A stretch of DNA of 64,000 nucleotides, taken from assembly GCA_016292455.1 (NCBI GenBank), contig JAEDIL010000002.1, positions 1-64,000 of the forward strand, given 5' to 3'. Made by a program: the position numbers and the translations under genes. Shown piece by piece: positions 27,775-38,450 of this stretch; the first letter of the stretch is position 1, and each line of letters starts with the position of its first letter. This DNA is from Clostridiaceae bacterium (GTDB lineage Bacteria; Bacillota; Clostridia; Oscillospirales; Acutalibacteraceae). Below the pieces are notes generated by a model. The model searched no databases. It was not told the DNA's origin and saw only the letters and a list, made by a program, of their open reading frames with translations.

Positions 27775-29149
27775 TTCTCAGTGTCTCCAGATTTGTAAAC
27801 AATGTATAGTCACCGTTCCAGGCAACTTTAACCGTATTTGTCGGGCCGTGTCTGTTTTTGGAGATGATGAATTCAGCTTCGTTTACAGCGGGTTTATCCT
27901 CCTGCGGAGAACTGTCACCGGTATTCTCTGCATAGTACTCGTCACGGTAAAGCATTATTACAATATCCGCATCCTGCTCAATTGAACCGGATTCACGCAA
28001 ATCGGAAAGCTGAGGACGGTGCGATTTTCCGCTTGCCTCAGTACGTCTGGCAAGCTGAGCCAGAACAACAACAGGAATGTTCAGGTCCTTTGCCATGAGT
28101 TTAAGATTTCTTGTAATTTCTGAAACCTCCTGAACTCTTCCTTCGGTACGCGTTCCACTTTTCATCAGCTGAAGATAGTCAACAAAAACAGCGTCAACAT
28201 CTCTCAGCCGGCGAATTCTTGATTTCATTTCGGGAACCGTCATCTCCGAAGTATCATCAAAATAAAGCTCGCAGTTGCTCAGAACAGCAGCAGCTGTTGC
28301 CAGCCTGCCCCACTCTTCGCCGTTAATATTTCCGGTACGCATTTTAGTGCTTTCAAGTCTTGCTTCGGTTGCAAGCACACGCTGTGCGAGCTGCTTTTTT
28401 GTCATTTCCAGGGAAAAGAAAAGAACTTTCTTTTTTCCCATCATTGCCGTGTTCCGCGCAATGTTCAGAGCAAGACTTGTTTTACCCATCGCAGGACGGG
28501 CGCCGATGATTACAAGGTCGGACTTATTAAGACCGGTGATTGCCTTGTCAAGGTCAACAAAGCCGGTCGTATAGCCCTTATACTTATCTCTGTCGGCAGA
28601 ACTGAGCTGTTGAAGCTCAGGATAAACCTCAGTGACAATGATGTCACCGAGCTTTGCCGGACCTTTTGTTATCTTGCCCTGACGTATGTCATAAATCTTC
28701 TGCTCGGCAAAATTCAGGAGGAGTTCTGCGGAATCTTCAGTTCCTGACGCTCTTTCAATAATGTCTTTTGAAACATTTATCAGAGAGCGTATGTAGAATT
28801 TCTCCTTGATTATTTTGCAATAGCTTTCAACATTTTCAGTTGACGGAACCGACTGTGCCAGCTGATAAAGATAGTTCTTTCCGCCTGCGTCATCATAAAT
28901 CTTTTCAATTTTCAGCCGTTCCAGAACAATCAGAGGGTCAATTTTTCCGCCGACGGCGTCAATTTCCTGCATAATCAGGAAAATAGAGCGGTGGGCAGGC
29001 ATATAGAAGTACTCGGGTTTAATCATTACAAGAACCTGAGATAAACACTCAGGCTCACTCAGAATACTGCCGAGCACAGCTTGTTCGGCTTCAAGGCTGA
29101 AAGGTATATTCACATCATCCAGACTGATAATGTTACCGGGTGCCGGCAT
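27764..29149 (-). CDS. dnaB: Replicative DNA helicase DnaB
   Basis: 461 residues. The hexameric helicase of the replication fork: an N-terminal helical domain (SLEAEQAVLGSIL), then the RecA-like motor with Walker A IGARPAMGKTSLALN, Walker B VDAVFVDYLQLM and the arginine-finger-region SDLRESGSIEQDADIVIMLYR. I choose the ATG at 29149 with GGTGA upstream; a TTG four codons earlier is possible. The start lies 2 nt past the rplI stop, matching the conserved gdpP-rplI-dnaB order. Confidence 0.97.
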   Translation of the reverse strand: MPAPGNIISLDDVNIPFSLEAEQAVLGSILSEPECLSQVLVMIKPEYFYMPAHRSIFLIMQEIDAVGGKIDPLIVLERLKIEKIYDDAGGKNYLYQLAQSVPSTENVESYCKIIKEKFYIRSLINVSKDIIERASGTEDSAELLLNFAEQKIYDIRQGKITKGPAKLGDIIVTEVYPELQQLSSADRDKYKGYTTGFVDLDKAITGLNKSDLVIIGARPAMGKTSLALNIARNTAMMGKKKVLFFSLEMTKKQLAQRVLATEARLESTKMRTGNINGEEWGRLATAAAVLSNCELYFDDTSEMTVPEMKSRIRRLRDVDAVFVDYLQLMKSGTRTEGRVQEVSEITRNLKLMAKDLNIPVVVLAQLARRTEASGKSHRPQLSDLRESGSIEQDADIVIMLYRDEYYAENTGDSSPQEDKPAVNEAEFIISKNRHGPTNTVKVAWNGDYTLFTNLETLRNDM

Positions 29150-29150
29150 A

Positions 29151-29591
29151 TTATTCACCAACCATCACATAAAGTTTTGCGGAAATACCCTGATAAAGCT
29201 TCACTTCAAACTCATAAGTACCAAACTGCTTGATGTCATCAACAACAATCTTTCTCTTGTCAGCGTCAATACCAAACTGTTCTTTAACTTTTTCGGCAAT
29301 TTCTTTTGAAGTGACTGAGCCGAAAAGCTTTCCGTTCTGACCTGCCTTTGCCGAAATTCGGATTGTCTGACCCGAAAGCCTTTCAGCCGCGGCCTTTGCG
29401 GCAGCTGTTTCTGTGTCAATTCTGTATTTTTCAGCTTGCTGCTTGTTCTTAAATTCAGACATCGCCTGTGCATTTGCCTCAGATGCAAGTCCTTTCGGGA
29501 AAAGGAAGTTTCTTGCATATCCGTCAGAAGTGTTGACCAGCTCACCCTTCTTACCGAGTCCTTTAACATCCTGTTTCAAAATTACTTTCAT
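29151..29591 (-). CDS. rplI: 50S ribosomal protein L9
   Basis: 146 residues. The N-domain [36 protein letters not shown] is diagnostic, followed by the long central helix and the C-domain ([24 protein letters not shown]). It starts with an ATGA overlap at the gdpP stop. Confidence 0.98.
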   Translation of the reverse strand: MKVILKQDVKGLGKKGELVNTSDGYARNFLFPKGLASEANAQAMSEFKNKQQAEKYRIDTETAAAKAAAERLSGQTIRISAKAGQNGKLFGSVTSKEIAEKVKEQFGIDADKRKIVVDDIKQFGTYEFEVKLYQGISAKLYVMVGE

Positions 29592-31567
29592 TTTATTACC
29601 TCCGTAGTTTCATTAACATATTTATCAATTGTATTTTTCAGTCTGCGGACTGCTTCATCAACCGAAGTGTTTTCCAGCTGACACGCAGCCATGGTCTGAT
29701 GACCTCCGCCGCCCAGCATTTCCATAATTACCTGAACGTTTATTTCACCGTAAGAGCGCGCGGAAATGTTCACAAAGCCGGGAGCTTCATACAAAACAAA
29801 CGAGGCTTTGATTCCTTCAACATTGAGCATTTCATCGGCAGCCTGCGATGTAATCAAGCGGATATTCTTATCTTTGAAATCGGCAACCGAAATGGCAAAC
29901 ATTTTGTTGTATACCTGAGAATTATCAATAACGGCGTTTCGTTTGTGGAAAACTCCCATATCATTTGAAAAGAGCTTTTTTGCATCAATGGTGCTTGCCG
30001 CTCTTGAACGAAGATATGCAGCCGCCTCAAAAGTTCTCACACCTGTTCGGATAATAAAATTACGCGTGTCAAGCATAATTCCCGAAAGAAGCGCCTGAGC
30101 AGTTATATTATCAATAAACGGCGATGTATCCGCATATTCGCAGATTTCCGCAATCATTTCACAAGCAGATGATGCTGTCGGAGCATGATAGAACATAACT
30201 GTGTCTTCAATGAAGCCGACGGATTTTCTGTGGTGGTCGATCACCATGACTTTTCCGGCCTTTTCAATGATTGAAGGAGCATCGGAAAAATCCTTTTTAT
30301 GTGTGTCAACAACAACAACCAGAGTATTTTCTCCAAGAAGAGAATGAGCCTTTTCCGGAGAAACAAGAGTGTCCGCAGGAAAATGAGCCAGAAATGTTTC
30401 AATCAGCGGACCTGCAAGGGTGGTTTTCCGGTCGATAACAATGTTGGCTTTTTTCTGAAAATGAGACGCAATTGCAAACATTCCGACAGAGCCGCCGAAT
30501 GCGTCAAAGTCAGAAAATCTGTGCCCCATAATCAGAACATTGTCGCTGTCGTTAATTATCGAAGCAATTGATTTTGAAATCAGCCTTGTTCTGACTTTAT
30601 TCCGCTTTTCAAATCCGGCAGAAACGCCGCCATAAAATTTATATTGTGCTTCATGGCGGATTGCAACCTGATCTCCGCCGCGGCTCTGTGCCATGTCAAG
30701 AGCCTGCTTTGCAGAATCGTTTGCGGCAATCAGTGTTTGTTCTTTTCCGACACCTATTGAAAGCGTCACACCGCAGTTTTTTCCGTCATGACTCATGTTA
30801 CGGACAGTATCGAGAATTGAGAACTTTTCGGCAATCATTTTTTGAAGTGACCGTTCTTCAACAAAAATCAACATCCGGCTGTTTGAATATTTCCTGCAAA
30901 GAGCTCCGTAAGACGAAGCCCATGAGTCAATTGCCTGTTCAATCCGGCTGAAAATCGACGCACAATCACTTTCCTTGAAGATCTGATACACTTCATTTGC
31001 GTTATCAATGACGCAGAGCATAATTGACGGTCTGGAATCATAATAATCCTTTTCAGTTTTTCTCAGCTTTGTTTCATCAAAGAAGTAAAGGAGATACAAT
31101 TCATCACTGTCAACTGCCACTTCGCTTGAATACACAGCAAAATACTTCTGATCTGCTTTGATTCTGTATCCCCTGCCGTCAATAAGCCGTTCAATACTGC
31201 CTTCGCGTTTCAGAACAGTGAGAATTGAACAGAGAGGAGTATTTTCGTCGATCGAAAACGTTTCCCTGAAACTATCGTTGACCCATACAAGCTGACCGTC
31301 TTTTTCAATTACAGCACAGGCAACAGTCAGCTGTTTAAAGGCATCTCCACGTTCAAAGTCAAGCTCGTCAGCAACAGTTCTTATCTGATAAAGCAGTTTT
31401 TGCCGGACACGCTTCTGGTATAGCCATTTTATCAGAAACAGAGCAGCAAACAACACCCCCTCAACAACAGCAAGAGCCACGTTGAAGAAGAATGTTGCAA
31501 TTACGCAAAGCAAGGCAACAGCAAAAGTGATTATGGAAGTATCAAACTCTTTCCAAAGCTTTTTCAT
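29588..31567 (-). CDS. gdpP: Cyclic-di-AMP phosphodiesterase GdpP
   Basis: 659 residues. GdpP hydrolyses c-di-AMP and so tunes potassium uptake, turgor and wall homeostasis. Order: two membrane helices (about 10-50), a PAS-like domain (about 60-140), a degenerate GGDEF domain (about 150-280), and the DHH/DHHA1 phosphoesterase (about 320-659) with [28 protein letters not shown] and [10 protein letters not shown]. Metal ligands look intact. Start at 31567 has GGAG 8-9 nt upstream and is 1 nt past the rnj stop. Same operon as rnj and rplI. Confidence 0.95.
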   Translation of the reverse strand: MKKLWKEFDTSIITFAVALLCVIATFFFNVALAVVEGVLFAALFLIKWLYQKRVRQKLLYQIRTVADELDFERGDAFKQLTVACAVIEKDGQLVWVNDSFRETFSIDENTPLCSILTVLKREGSIERLIDGRGYRIKADQKYFAVYSSEVAVDSDELYLLYFFDETKLRKTEKDYYDSRPSIMLCVIDNANEVYQIFKESDCASIFSRIEQAIDSWASSYGALCRKYSNSRMLIFVEERSLQKMIAEKFSILDTVRNMSHDGKNCGVTLSIGVGKEQTLIAANDSAKQALDMAQSRGGDQVAIRHEAQYKFYGGVSAGFEKRNKVRTRLISKSIASIINDSDNVLIMGHRFSDFDAFGGSVGMFAIASHFQKKANIVIDRKTTLAGPLIETFLAHFPADTLVSPEKAHSLLGENTLVVVVDTHKKDFSDAPSIIEKAGKVMVIDHHRKSVGFIEDTVMFYHAPTASSACEMIAEICEYADTSPFIDNITAQALLSGIMLDTRNFIIRTGVRTFEAAAYLRSRAASTIDAKKLFSNDMGVFHKRNAVIDNSQVYNKMFAISVADFKDKNIRLITSQAADEMLNVEGIKASFVLYEAPGFVNISARSYGEINVQVIMEMLGGGGHQTMAACQLENTSVDEAVRRLKNTIDKYVNETTEVIK

Positions 31568-31568
31568 T

Positions 31569-33344
31569 TCAAATCTCCATAAGGATTGGCAGTACCATAG
31601 GACTGCGCTTCGTACGCTCATACATCAGTTTTGAAACATCGTCGCGTACCCTGCTTTTAATCGTTCCCCATTCACGGATATTTTTATCAAAGCAACGGTT
31701 AATTGTTGCTTCGGCGGTGTTTCTTGCTTCTTCAATGAGCTCTTCCGCTTCACGGACAAAGACAAAGCCGCGCGAAACAACATCAGGACCGGAAACAATC
31801 GAACGGCTGACACTGTCAATTGCCGCAACAACAATAATAATTCCGTCCTCGGCAAGGTGCTTTCTGTCACGGATGACAATACTGCCGACATCACCGACGC
31901 CGAGACCGTCAACAAAGACCTGTCCGGCAGGAACATTCGCCACCTTTTTTATACTTGCGGACGTAAGCTCATAGCTTGCACCGTTTTCAACAATTACAAT
32001 GTTTTCCTTGTCAAATCCCATAGAAACGGCAAGTCTGGCATGCTTCTGAAGATGTTTCTGTTCACCGTGAACCGGTATAAAAAACTTCGGTCGGACAATT
32101 CCGAGCATAAGCTTCAGCTCTTCGCTGCAAGCATGTCCGGAAACATGAACATCGTACATCTTTTCATAGACAACCTCTGCACCGAGCTTCATAAGCTCGT
32201 TTATAACGCGGCTGACGGTTTTTTCGTTGCCCGGAATCGGTGTTGCAGAAATTATGACATAATCATTAGGCGTGATTGCAACCTTTCTGTGGTCTGAAAA
32301 CGCCATCCTTGTCAGCGCCGACATCGGCTCACCCTGACTTCCGGTTGTTATCAGAACAATTTCGTGGTCACTGTATTTATTTATAAGGTTAATATCGACT
32401 ATTACACCGTCTGGAACTTTCAGATAGCCCAACTCGCGGCTGACGGCAACAACATTTTCAAGACTTCTTCCCGACAGAACAACCTTTCTCCCGAGACTCT
32501 GAGCAACGTCAATAATCTGCTGAACACGGTGAATGTTTGAAGCAAAAGTTGCAACGATTATTCGCCTTGCACCGGCTTTTCTGAACAGCATTTCAAAAGA
32601 ATCGCCGACTTTGTGCTCACTTTCAGTATAGCCGGGACGTTCAGCATTAGTTGAGTCTGAAAGTAAACAGAGAACTCCCTCATTTCCCAACTGACCGAAG
32701 CGTGCCAGGTCAATCATACCGCCGTCAACAGGTGTACTGTCAATTTTGAAATCGCCGGTGTGAACAATGGTTCCGGCTGAACATCTGATTGCAAAGCCGA
32801 CAGCATCGGGTATTGAATGATTGACGTGAATGAACTCAACATCAAATTTACCGAGTCTGACCTTGTCTCCCGGTGCAGCAACATTGAGCTTTGCACCGTT
32901 AAGCAACCCGTGTTCACGGAGTTTTCCTTCAATGAGTCCGTTCGTGAGCCTTGTGCTGTATACCGGCACGTTGCAGTTTCTCAGAAGATATGCAAGAGAA
33001 CCGATGTGGTCCTCATGACCATGGGTAATAACAATGCCTTTGAGCTTGTCGGCATTGTTGAGAACGTAGGTAAAATCCGGAATAACAAGATCGATACCGA
33101 GCATATCCTCATCCGGAAATGCAAGACCGCAGTCAACAATTATCATGTCACCGTCATATTCGAAAACGGTCATGTTTTTTCCGACTTCATTTATACCGCC
33201 GAGGAAAGAAATTTTCACCGGTTTTTGCGGCTGAACCATTTTCTTTGCCGTCTTTTTTTTCTTGTAATAAAATGTCTGGGTCTTTTTGGTCTTTCCGGAA
33301 GACTTTGCAGACCTCTGAGCAGTATTATTATTTCTTTCGTTCAT
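31569..33344 (-). CDS. rnj: Ribonuclease J
   Basis: 591 residues. A beta-CASP metallo-beta-lactamase enzyme with 5'-3' exonuclease and endonuclease activity in mRNA decay. Metal ligands sit in THGHEDHIGS, the DCGLAFPDEDMLG strand is typical, and SGHACSEELKLML is the beta-CASP C-motif region. An N-terminal extension of about 40 residues, rich in Lys, Asn and Thr, precedes the core (VKISFLGGINEVGKN) and may bind RNA. First gene of the rnj-to-ftsH series. Confidence 0.96.
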   Translation of the reverse strand: MNERNNNTAQRSAKSSGKTKKTQTFYYKKKKTAKKMVQPQKPVKISFLGGINEVGKNMTVFEYDGDMIIVDCGLAFPDEDMLGIDLVIPDFTYVLNNADKLKGIVITHGHEDHIGSLAYLLRNCNVPVYSTRLTNGLIEGKLREHGLLNGAKLNVAAPGDKVRLGKFDVEFIHVNHSIPDAVGFAIRCSAGTIVHTGDFKIDSTPVDGGMIDLARFGQLGNEGVLCLLSDSTNAERPGYTESEHKVGDSFEMLFRKAGARRIIVATFASNIHRVQQIIDVAQSLGRKVVLSGRSLENVVAVSRELGYLKVPDGVIVDINLINKYSDHEIVLITTGSQGEPMSALTRMAFSDHRKVAITPNDYVIISATPIPGNEKTVSRVINELMKLGAEVVYEKMYDVHVSGHACSEELKLMLGIVRPKFFIPVHGEQKHLQKHARLAVSMGFDKENIVIVENGASYELTSASIKKVANVPAGQVFVDGLGVGDVGSIVIRDRKHLAEDGIIIVVAAIDSVSRSIVSGPDVVSRGFVFVREAEELIEEARNTAEATINRCFDKNIREWGTIKSRVRDDVSKLMYERTKRSPMVLPILMEI

Positions 33345-33420
33345 ATTTCTGTATATACACTCCTTAACAAATGAACATTATATGTAAAATTCGCATAATA
33401 ATTCAGTATAATTACTATAT

Positions 33421-33449
33421 ATATTACTATTTTTCAGACAATGTGTCAA
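33421..33449 (-). promoter_or_regulatory. Promoter of the rnj-gdpP-rplI-dnaB-tilS-hpt-ftsH transcript
   Basis: TTGACA (33449-33444), 17-nt spacer, TAATAT (33426-33421). The leader would be about 70 nt. No other clear promoter or terminator is seen until after ftsH. Confidence 0.8.
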
Positions 33450-33540
33450 GAAAAACGAGGCTTTATTATTGTATTGTTTAAAAATAAATTATTCCTTAAT
33501 ATTTAACATTTTTAACAAAAAAATACGGGTATAGTCACTA

Positions 33541-33569
33541 TTGATAAACTTTGCGCAATATGATAGAAT
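33541..33569 (+). promoter_or_regulatory. Promoter of rnhA
   Basis: TTGATA (33541-33546), 17-nt spacer, TAGAAT (33564-33569) with an extended TG, 28 nt before the start codon. Confidence 0.8.
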
Positions 33570-33597
33570 TATGCATATTTTGGCACGAGGTATAATT

Positions 33598-34038
33598 ATG
33601 AAAGATGTTACGATATACACCGACGGCGCGTGCTCCGGAAATCCGGGACCCGGCGGTTGGGGCGCAATTCTTGATTACAAAGGAAAACGAAAAGAGCTTT
33701 GCGGCGGCGAGGTTCAGACCACGAATAACCGTATGGAACTTACGGCTGTGATTGAAGCTCTTTCCGCATTGAAGGAGCCTTGCCGCGTTACCGTTATCAC
33801 AGACTCCAAATATGTTTCTGACGGCATTACTCTCGGCTGGGCGGCCGGCTGGAAGAAGAATAACTGGCGAAAAAAAGACAAAAAGCCGGCGCTGAATCCT
33901 GAGCTTTGGGATTCACTGTTGCTGCTTTGTGAAAAGCATGTCGTGACTTTCAATTGGATCAAAGGTCATGCCGGCCATCCGGAAAATGAACGTTGCGATG
34001 AAATGGCGGTTGAGCAGAGCCTGAAACATCAGAACTGA
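33598..34038 (+). CDS. rnhA: Ribonuclease HI
   Basis: 146 residues. It cuts the RNA strand of RNA-DNA hybrids. The catalytic acids are visible: D in [18 protein letters not shown] in [14 protein letters not shown] in [12 protein letters not shown] and the last D in [12 protein letters not shown] at 33598 is preceded by CGAGGT; an upstream in-frame ATG lies in the promoter. The only plus-strand gene in the right three quarters of the window; monocistronic. Confidence 0.97.
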   Translation: MKDVTIYTDGACSGNPGPGGWGAILDYKGKRKELCGGEVQTTNNRMELTAVIEALSALKEPCRVTVITDSKYVSDGITLGWAAGWKKNNWRKKDKKPALNPELWDSLLLLCEKHVVTFNWIKGHAGHPENERCDEMAVEQSLKHQN

Positions 34039-34086
34039 CAAAAAGGGGCTGTAAAAAACTTTCGTTTTTTTACAGCCCCTTTTTTA
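34039..34086. terminator. Bidirectional terminator between rnhA and parC-like
   Basis: Very long stem, GGGGCTGTAAAAAA with TTTTTTTACAGCCCC, flanked by A-run and T-run on the two sides. It overlaps the parC-like stop codon. Confidence 0.93.
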
Positions 34087-36351
34087 CACATCAAAGCCTT
34101 CAAGCTGAATATTGTTTTTGAGAGAAGCGTCTTCGGTGCTGAGGAGAGCACCGGTTGACGGGAGATTCTTTGACTTGTACCTGTATGGCTTTACAAATTC
34201 GCCCTCTTTGTAATCACGGATAAGCGAAATATGATTGTTGCGTTTCAGCGTAATACATGCCACACCCTGCGTATCTTTCATTGCTTTTGGCGATATGAGC
34301 GCTGTATTGAACAGCAAGTATCTTCCGCCGGTTGTTTCAACAACAATGTCCTTGTCATCATTCAGCATCATAATCTGAACAAGCGGAGATTTGTCTGAAT
34401 ACGCTTTAATAAGCTTTTTCCTGTTCGCTTTCGTTGCGTATGACGAAAGATTAACCTTTGCCGCTTTGCCGTTTTCAAAGAAGAACAACATATATCCGTT
34501 GTAGTCGTTATTAAGCACGGCTGCAAAAATAGTATTTTCGTCTTCGTCCATTGAAAGCTTTGAAGCAACATAATCACCGAGAACAGAAGCTTTTGAGTCC
34601 GCAAAATCAGAAAGCCTTGCCTTATAAACCTGAAACTTATCGGTAAAGAACAAAACTTCTTTTGAGTTGGTTGTTTCAAGCTGAAGAACAATTTCGTCTC
34701 CCTCTTTAAGCTTTTGCTCGCCGCTCATTCTCAACGATTGAGGAGTAATCTTTTTAAAGTATCCGCCTTTGGTATAAAAAACGGTGACCGGATAATCCGG
34801 AACCGCCTCTTCGGCTTCCTCTTCTTCAATATCAGAAAGATATAGAATGTCGCTCTTGCGTTCCATTCCGTATTTTTTGATTACATTTTCAAGCTCTTTG
34901 ATAATAACCTTTCTGATTTTTGCCTTGCTTGAAAGAGTTTCCTCCATGTCGGCAATGGCGGAAGTCAGGTTTTCAATGTCTTTCAATCTTTTGAGAATAT
35001 ACTCACGATTGAGATGACGCAATTTAATCTCAGCAACATATTCCGCCTGAATTTTATCAATCCCGAACCCGACCATAAGGTTTGGAACGACTTCGCTTTC
35101 TTCTTCGGTGTTCCTGATTATTGCAATTGCTTTGTCAATATCAAGAAGTATCTTTTCAAGTCCTTTAAGAAGATGAAGCTTGTCTTTTGCCTTTTCAAGG
35201 TCAAAGCTGATGCGTCTGAAAACACATTTTCCCCTGAACCGTATCCATTCGATTAAAATTTCCTTTACGGAAAGAACTTTCGGATAACCATTGATAAGAA
35301 CATTAAAGTTGCAGGAAAACGAATCTTCAAGCGGAGTTGACTTATAAAGCTTCTGCATAAGCTTTTCCGGCTCAACTCCCCTTTTGAGGTCAATTGTAAT
35401 TTTAAGACCCTGCCTGTCCGTCTCGTCCCGAATATCACTGATTTCTTTAAAGGTTCCGGCTTTGATCCGCTCAATGATTTTATCAATGATAGCCTCTGCC
35501 GTTGTTGTCGGCGGTATTTCATAGATGTCAATGCAGTTATAGTCCTTGTCATAGCGGTATTTTGCCCGTACCCTGATTGAACCGCGTCCGGTGTTGTAAA
35601 CATCTTCAATAGCTTTGCGGTCATAGAGAATTGTTCCGCCCCCGATAAAGTCAGGCGCAGGCAAAGTATCAATAACATTGTGCTCCTGGTTTTTAATCAG
35701 TTCAATCGTGGTTTCGCAGAGCTCTTTCAGATTGAAAGAGCAGATTGAGCTTGCCATACCGACTGCAATTCCGAGACTGACGTTTGCAAGAATTGAAGGA
35801 AAAGTGACAGGAAGCAAAACCGGCTCTTTTGTTGTGCTGTCATAATTATCAACAAAATCAACGGTGTTCTTGTCAATATCGCCGAATAGCTCGGCACAGA
35901 CCGGTTCAAGCTTTGCCTCGGTGTACCTTGCGGCGGCATAATGCATATCGCGTGAATAAGCCTTTCCGAAATTTCCCTTTGAATCAACAAACGGACATAA
36001 AAGAGTTTCGTTTCCTCTTGCAAGACGCACCATCGTTTCATAAATCGATGCGTCTCCGTGCGGATTGAGCCGCATTGTCTGTCCGACAATGTTTGCCGAC
36101 TTGGTTCTTGCACCGCTCAGCAGATTCATTTTGTACATTGTGTACAGAAGCTTTCTGTGTGATGGTTTAAGACCGTCAATTTCCGGAATTGCACGCGAGA
36201 GAATAACACTCATTGCATACGGCATATAGTTGATTTCAAGCGCGTCAACAATCGGCTGGTCAACAACATCACCCGCAGAGGAAATATGAGCATGCTTCAA
36301 AAGCTCTGTAATGTCTGCATCTTTTTTTATCGGTTTCTTCTTTTTTGCCAT
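34084..36351 (-). CDS. Type IIA topoisomerase subunit A (ParC/GyrA-like, clostridial type)
   Basis: 755 residues. Cuts and rejoins DNA with catalytic tyrosine Y143 in YAAARYTEAKLEP. The N-terminal core with DGLKPSHRKLLYTMYKM, a long coiled-coil and a beta-pinwheel C-domain are visible. The C-domain shows no canonical GyrA box, so a relaxing topoisomerase IV-like role is more likely than negative supercoiling. The quinolone region reads NPHGDASIYE, with Ala at the position of GyrA Ser83. Distinct from standard gyrase, so a separate gyrAB probably exists elsewhere. Encoded 16 nt after the B-like gene. Confidence 0.9.
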   Translation of the reverse strand: MAKKKKPIKKDADITELLKHAHISSAGDVVDQPIVDALEINYMPYAMSVILSRAIPEIDGLKPSHRKLLYTMYKMNLLSGARTKSANIVGQTMRLNPHGDASIYETMVRLARGNETLLCPFVDSKGNFGKAYSRDMHYAAARYTEAKLEPVCAELFGDIDKNTVDFVDNYDSTTKEPVLLPVTFPSILANVSLGIAVGMASSICSFNLKELCETTIELIKNQEHNVIDTLPAPDFIGGGTILYDRKAIEDVYNTGRGSIRVRAKYRYDKDYNCIDIYEIPPTTTAEAIIDKIIERIKAGTFKEISDIRDETDRQGLKITIDLKRGVEPEKLMQKLYKSTPLEDSFSCNFNVLINGYPKVLSVKEILIEWIRFRGKCVFRRISFDLEKAKDKLHLLKGLEKILLDIDKAIAIIRNTEEESEVVPNLMVGFGIDKIQAEYVAEIKLRHLNREYILKRLKDIENLTSAIADMEETLSSKAKIRKVIIKELENVIKKYGMERKSDILYLSDIEEEEAEEAVPDYPVTVFYTKGGYFKKITPQSLRMSGEQKLKEGDEIVLQLETTNSKEVLFFTDKFQVYKARLSDFADSKASVLGDYVASKLSMDEDENTIFAAVLNNDYNGYMLFFFENGKAAKVNLSSYATKANRKKLIKAYSDKSPLVQIMMLNDDKDIVVETTGGRYLLFNTALISPKAMKDTQGVACITLKRNNHISLIRDYKEGEFVKPYRYKSKNLPSTGALLSTEDASLKNNIQLEGFDV

Positions 36352-36367
36352 TATTGTTTCCTCTCTG

Positions 36368-38353
36368 TCAGCTGACGTCGGTCATGTCAATATAAAGATG
36401 ACCGTAATTCGCAATATAGTCCTTTCTTCCGGCGAGGTTGTCGCCAAGAAGAAGATCGAATTTTTCTGCTGTTGCCTGCGCTTCGGCAGGTTCAATTTTT
36501 ATCAGCCGCCTTGTTGCCGGATTCATAGTTGTAAGATTCATCATTTCTGCGTCATTTTCACCAAGACCCTTTGAGCGCTGAACCGTGTATTTTTTATTCC
36601 CTATTTCGTTTAGAGCGTCAGCCTTCTCTTTCTCCGTGTACGCAAACCACGTCTGATCTCCGCTGGTAATTTCATAAAGCGGTGATTCGGCAATAAACAC
36701 CTTGCCTGCGCTGATTAACGAGGGAGTCAGTCGGTAAAGCATTGTCAGAATAAGCGTTCTTATCTGATAGCCGTCAACGTCAGCATCGGTGCAGATTATA
36801 ATTTTGTTCCATCGCAGGTTGTCCAGATTAAAAGTAACCATGTTTTTATCCTTGACATGTTTGCTCTTGACTTCTACTCCGCAGCCGAGCACACGGATAA
36901 GGTCAACAATAATTTCGCTCTTGAAAATCTTGTCATATTCGGATTTCAGACAATTGAGAATCTTTCCTCTGACCGGTATCAGCGCCTGAAATTCAGAGTC
37001 TCTCGCCTGCTTGCAGGCGCCGAGAGCAGAATCACCCTCAACAATAAACAATTCGCGGACACTGACGTCACGACTGCGGCAATCGACAAACTTCTGAACC
37101 CGGTTTGTAAGGTCATTCGAGGCAGAAAGCGTTTTCTTTATGCTTACCCTTGTTGCCTCAGCCTTGACGCGGCTGCGCATATTGACAAGCACCTGATCGC
37201 AGATTCTTTCCGCTTCGGTTTTATTTTCCAGGAAATAAACTTCAAGCTGGTGCCGCAAAAACTCAGTCATCGCCTCCTGAATAAACTTATTGGTAATAGC
37301 TTTTTTTGTCTGATTCAGATAAGAGGTTTCAGTTGAAAAAGAAGAAGAAACAAGGACAAGACAGTCCGAAATATCCTGAAATTTAATCTTTGGGTCGGTC
37401 TTTGTGTACTTTCCGTTTTGTTTGAGATAGGAGTCAATCTGAGAAACAAACGCGCTTGTAACTGCCTTTTCCGGTGAACCGCCGAATTCAAGCCAGCTTG
37501 AATTGTGGTAATACTCAATCAACTGTTGCTTGTTGCAGAAAGTTAAAGCAACATTCAGCTTGACTTTGTATTCGGGCAGGTCATCTCTGTCCTTTCCGAC
37601 TCTGTCAGCCGTCCAGAACTGAACGGAGGAAAGAGCTTCATCTCCGACAATTTCACGGACATAGTCGGCGATTCCGTTCTCATAGTAGTATTCAAAGGTT
37701 TCAAATCCGCCCTTGATCTGGTTTTTCAACTCAAAGTGAACACGGCTGTTGACAATCGCCTGACGTTTTATCACGTCCTGATAGTATTCAAGCGGAATTG
37801 ATATATCCGTAAAAACGCTAAGGTCCGGCTTCCATTTGATTCTGCTTCCTGTATCCTTTTTTGAGTACGGCTCACTTATAAGACCGCCGACATTGAAGCC
37901 TTTTTCAAAGCGCAGGGAATATTTTTGTCCGTCTCTTTTTATCTCGGCTTCCATATATTCGCTTGCAAACTGTGTTGCACAAAGTCCAAGTCCGTTGAGA
38001 CCAAGTGAATATTCATAGCTTCCGCCGGAATTTGTTTTGTACTTTCCACCGGCATACATTTCGCAAAAGACGAGTTCCCAATTATACTTTCCGTATTTTT
38101 CATTAAAGCCGACAGGTATTCCGCGGCCGAAGTCCTGCACTTCGACCGACCCGTCCAGAAACCGTGTAACAACAATCCTGTTGCCGTAACCCTCACGGGC
38201 TTCGTCGATTGAGTTTGAGAGTATTTCAAACATGGAATGCTCGCAGCCTTCAATGCCGTTTGAACCAAAAATAACAGCAGGACGCTTTCTGACTTTGTCC
38301 GGTCCTTCAAGGACTTCGATGTCCTGATCGCTGTATCCGCCTTTTTTTGCCAT
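36368..38353 (-). CDS. Type IIA topoisomerase subunit B (ParE/GyrB-like, clostridial type)
   Basis: 661 residues. ATPase chain of the topoisomerase: GHKL domain with EILSNSIDEAREG (catalytic Glu/Asn), DFGRGIPVGF and GLNGLGLCA, a transducer domain, and a Toprim domain with IVEGDSALGACKQARD and TDADVDGYQIRTL. The nucleotide-site wording (KVRKRPAVIFGSNGIEGCEHSMFEI, where gyrases have RPGMYIG) shows it is a divergent paralogue. AAAGGA lies about 11 nt upstream of the ATG. Confidence 0.9.
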   Translation of the reverse strand: MAKKGGYSDQDIEVLEGPDKVRKRPAVIFGSNGIEGCEHSMFEILSNSIDEAREGYGNRIVVTRFLDGSVEVQDFGRGIPVGFNEKYGKYNWELVFCEMYAGGKYKTNSGGSYEYSLGLNGLGLCATQFASEYMEAEIKRDGQKYSLRFEKGFNVGGLISEPYSKKDTGSRIKWKPDLSVFTDISIPLEYYQDVIKRQAIVNSRVHFELKNQIKGGFETFEYYYENGIADYVREIVGDEALSSVQFWTADRVGKDRDDLPEYKVKLNVALTFCNKQQLIEYYHNSSWLEFGGSPEKAVTSAFVSQIDSYLKQNGKYTKTDPKIKFQDISDCLVLVSSSFSTETSYLNQTKKAITNKFIQEAMTEFLRHQLEVYFLENKTEAERICDQVLVNMRSRVKAEATRVSIKKTLSASNDLTNRVQKFVDCRSRDVSVRELFIVEGDSALGACKQARDSEFQALIPVRGKILNCLKSEYDKIFKSEIIVDLIRVLGCGVEVKSKHVKDKNMVTFNLDNLRWNKIIICTDADVDGYQIRTLILTMLYRLTPSLISAGKVFIAESPLYEITSGDQTWFAYTEKEKADALNEIGNKKYTVQRSKGLGENDAEMMNLTTMNPATRRLIKIEPAEAQATAEKFDLLLGDNLAGRKDYIANYGHLYIDMTDVS

Positions 38354-38389
38354 TATATATACAAATCCTTTCTTAAAAGAAAAAATCTT

Positions 38390-38409
38390 CTGACAATCTT
38401 TCCTGTCAG
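38390..38409 (-). promoter_or_regulatory. Hairpin in the leader of the parE-like gene
   Basis: CTGACA (38390-38395) and TGTCAG (38404-38409), 8-nt loop. It sits between a likely promoter (about 38410-38450; TTGTGT and TATATA on the minus strand) and the Shine-Dalgarno. Confidence 0.35.
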
Positions 38410-38450
38410 CACAATATATAGTACATCAGATTTATTTTACACAATTTATG

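Noticed and set aside
34039..34086. GGGGCTGT ends as a second copy of the 23.7-kb element
   Set aside because: Only the first eight bases match; the sequence is a simple perfect stem between convergent genes, hence a terminator.
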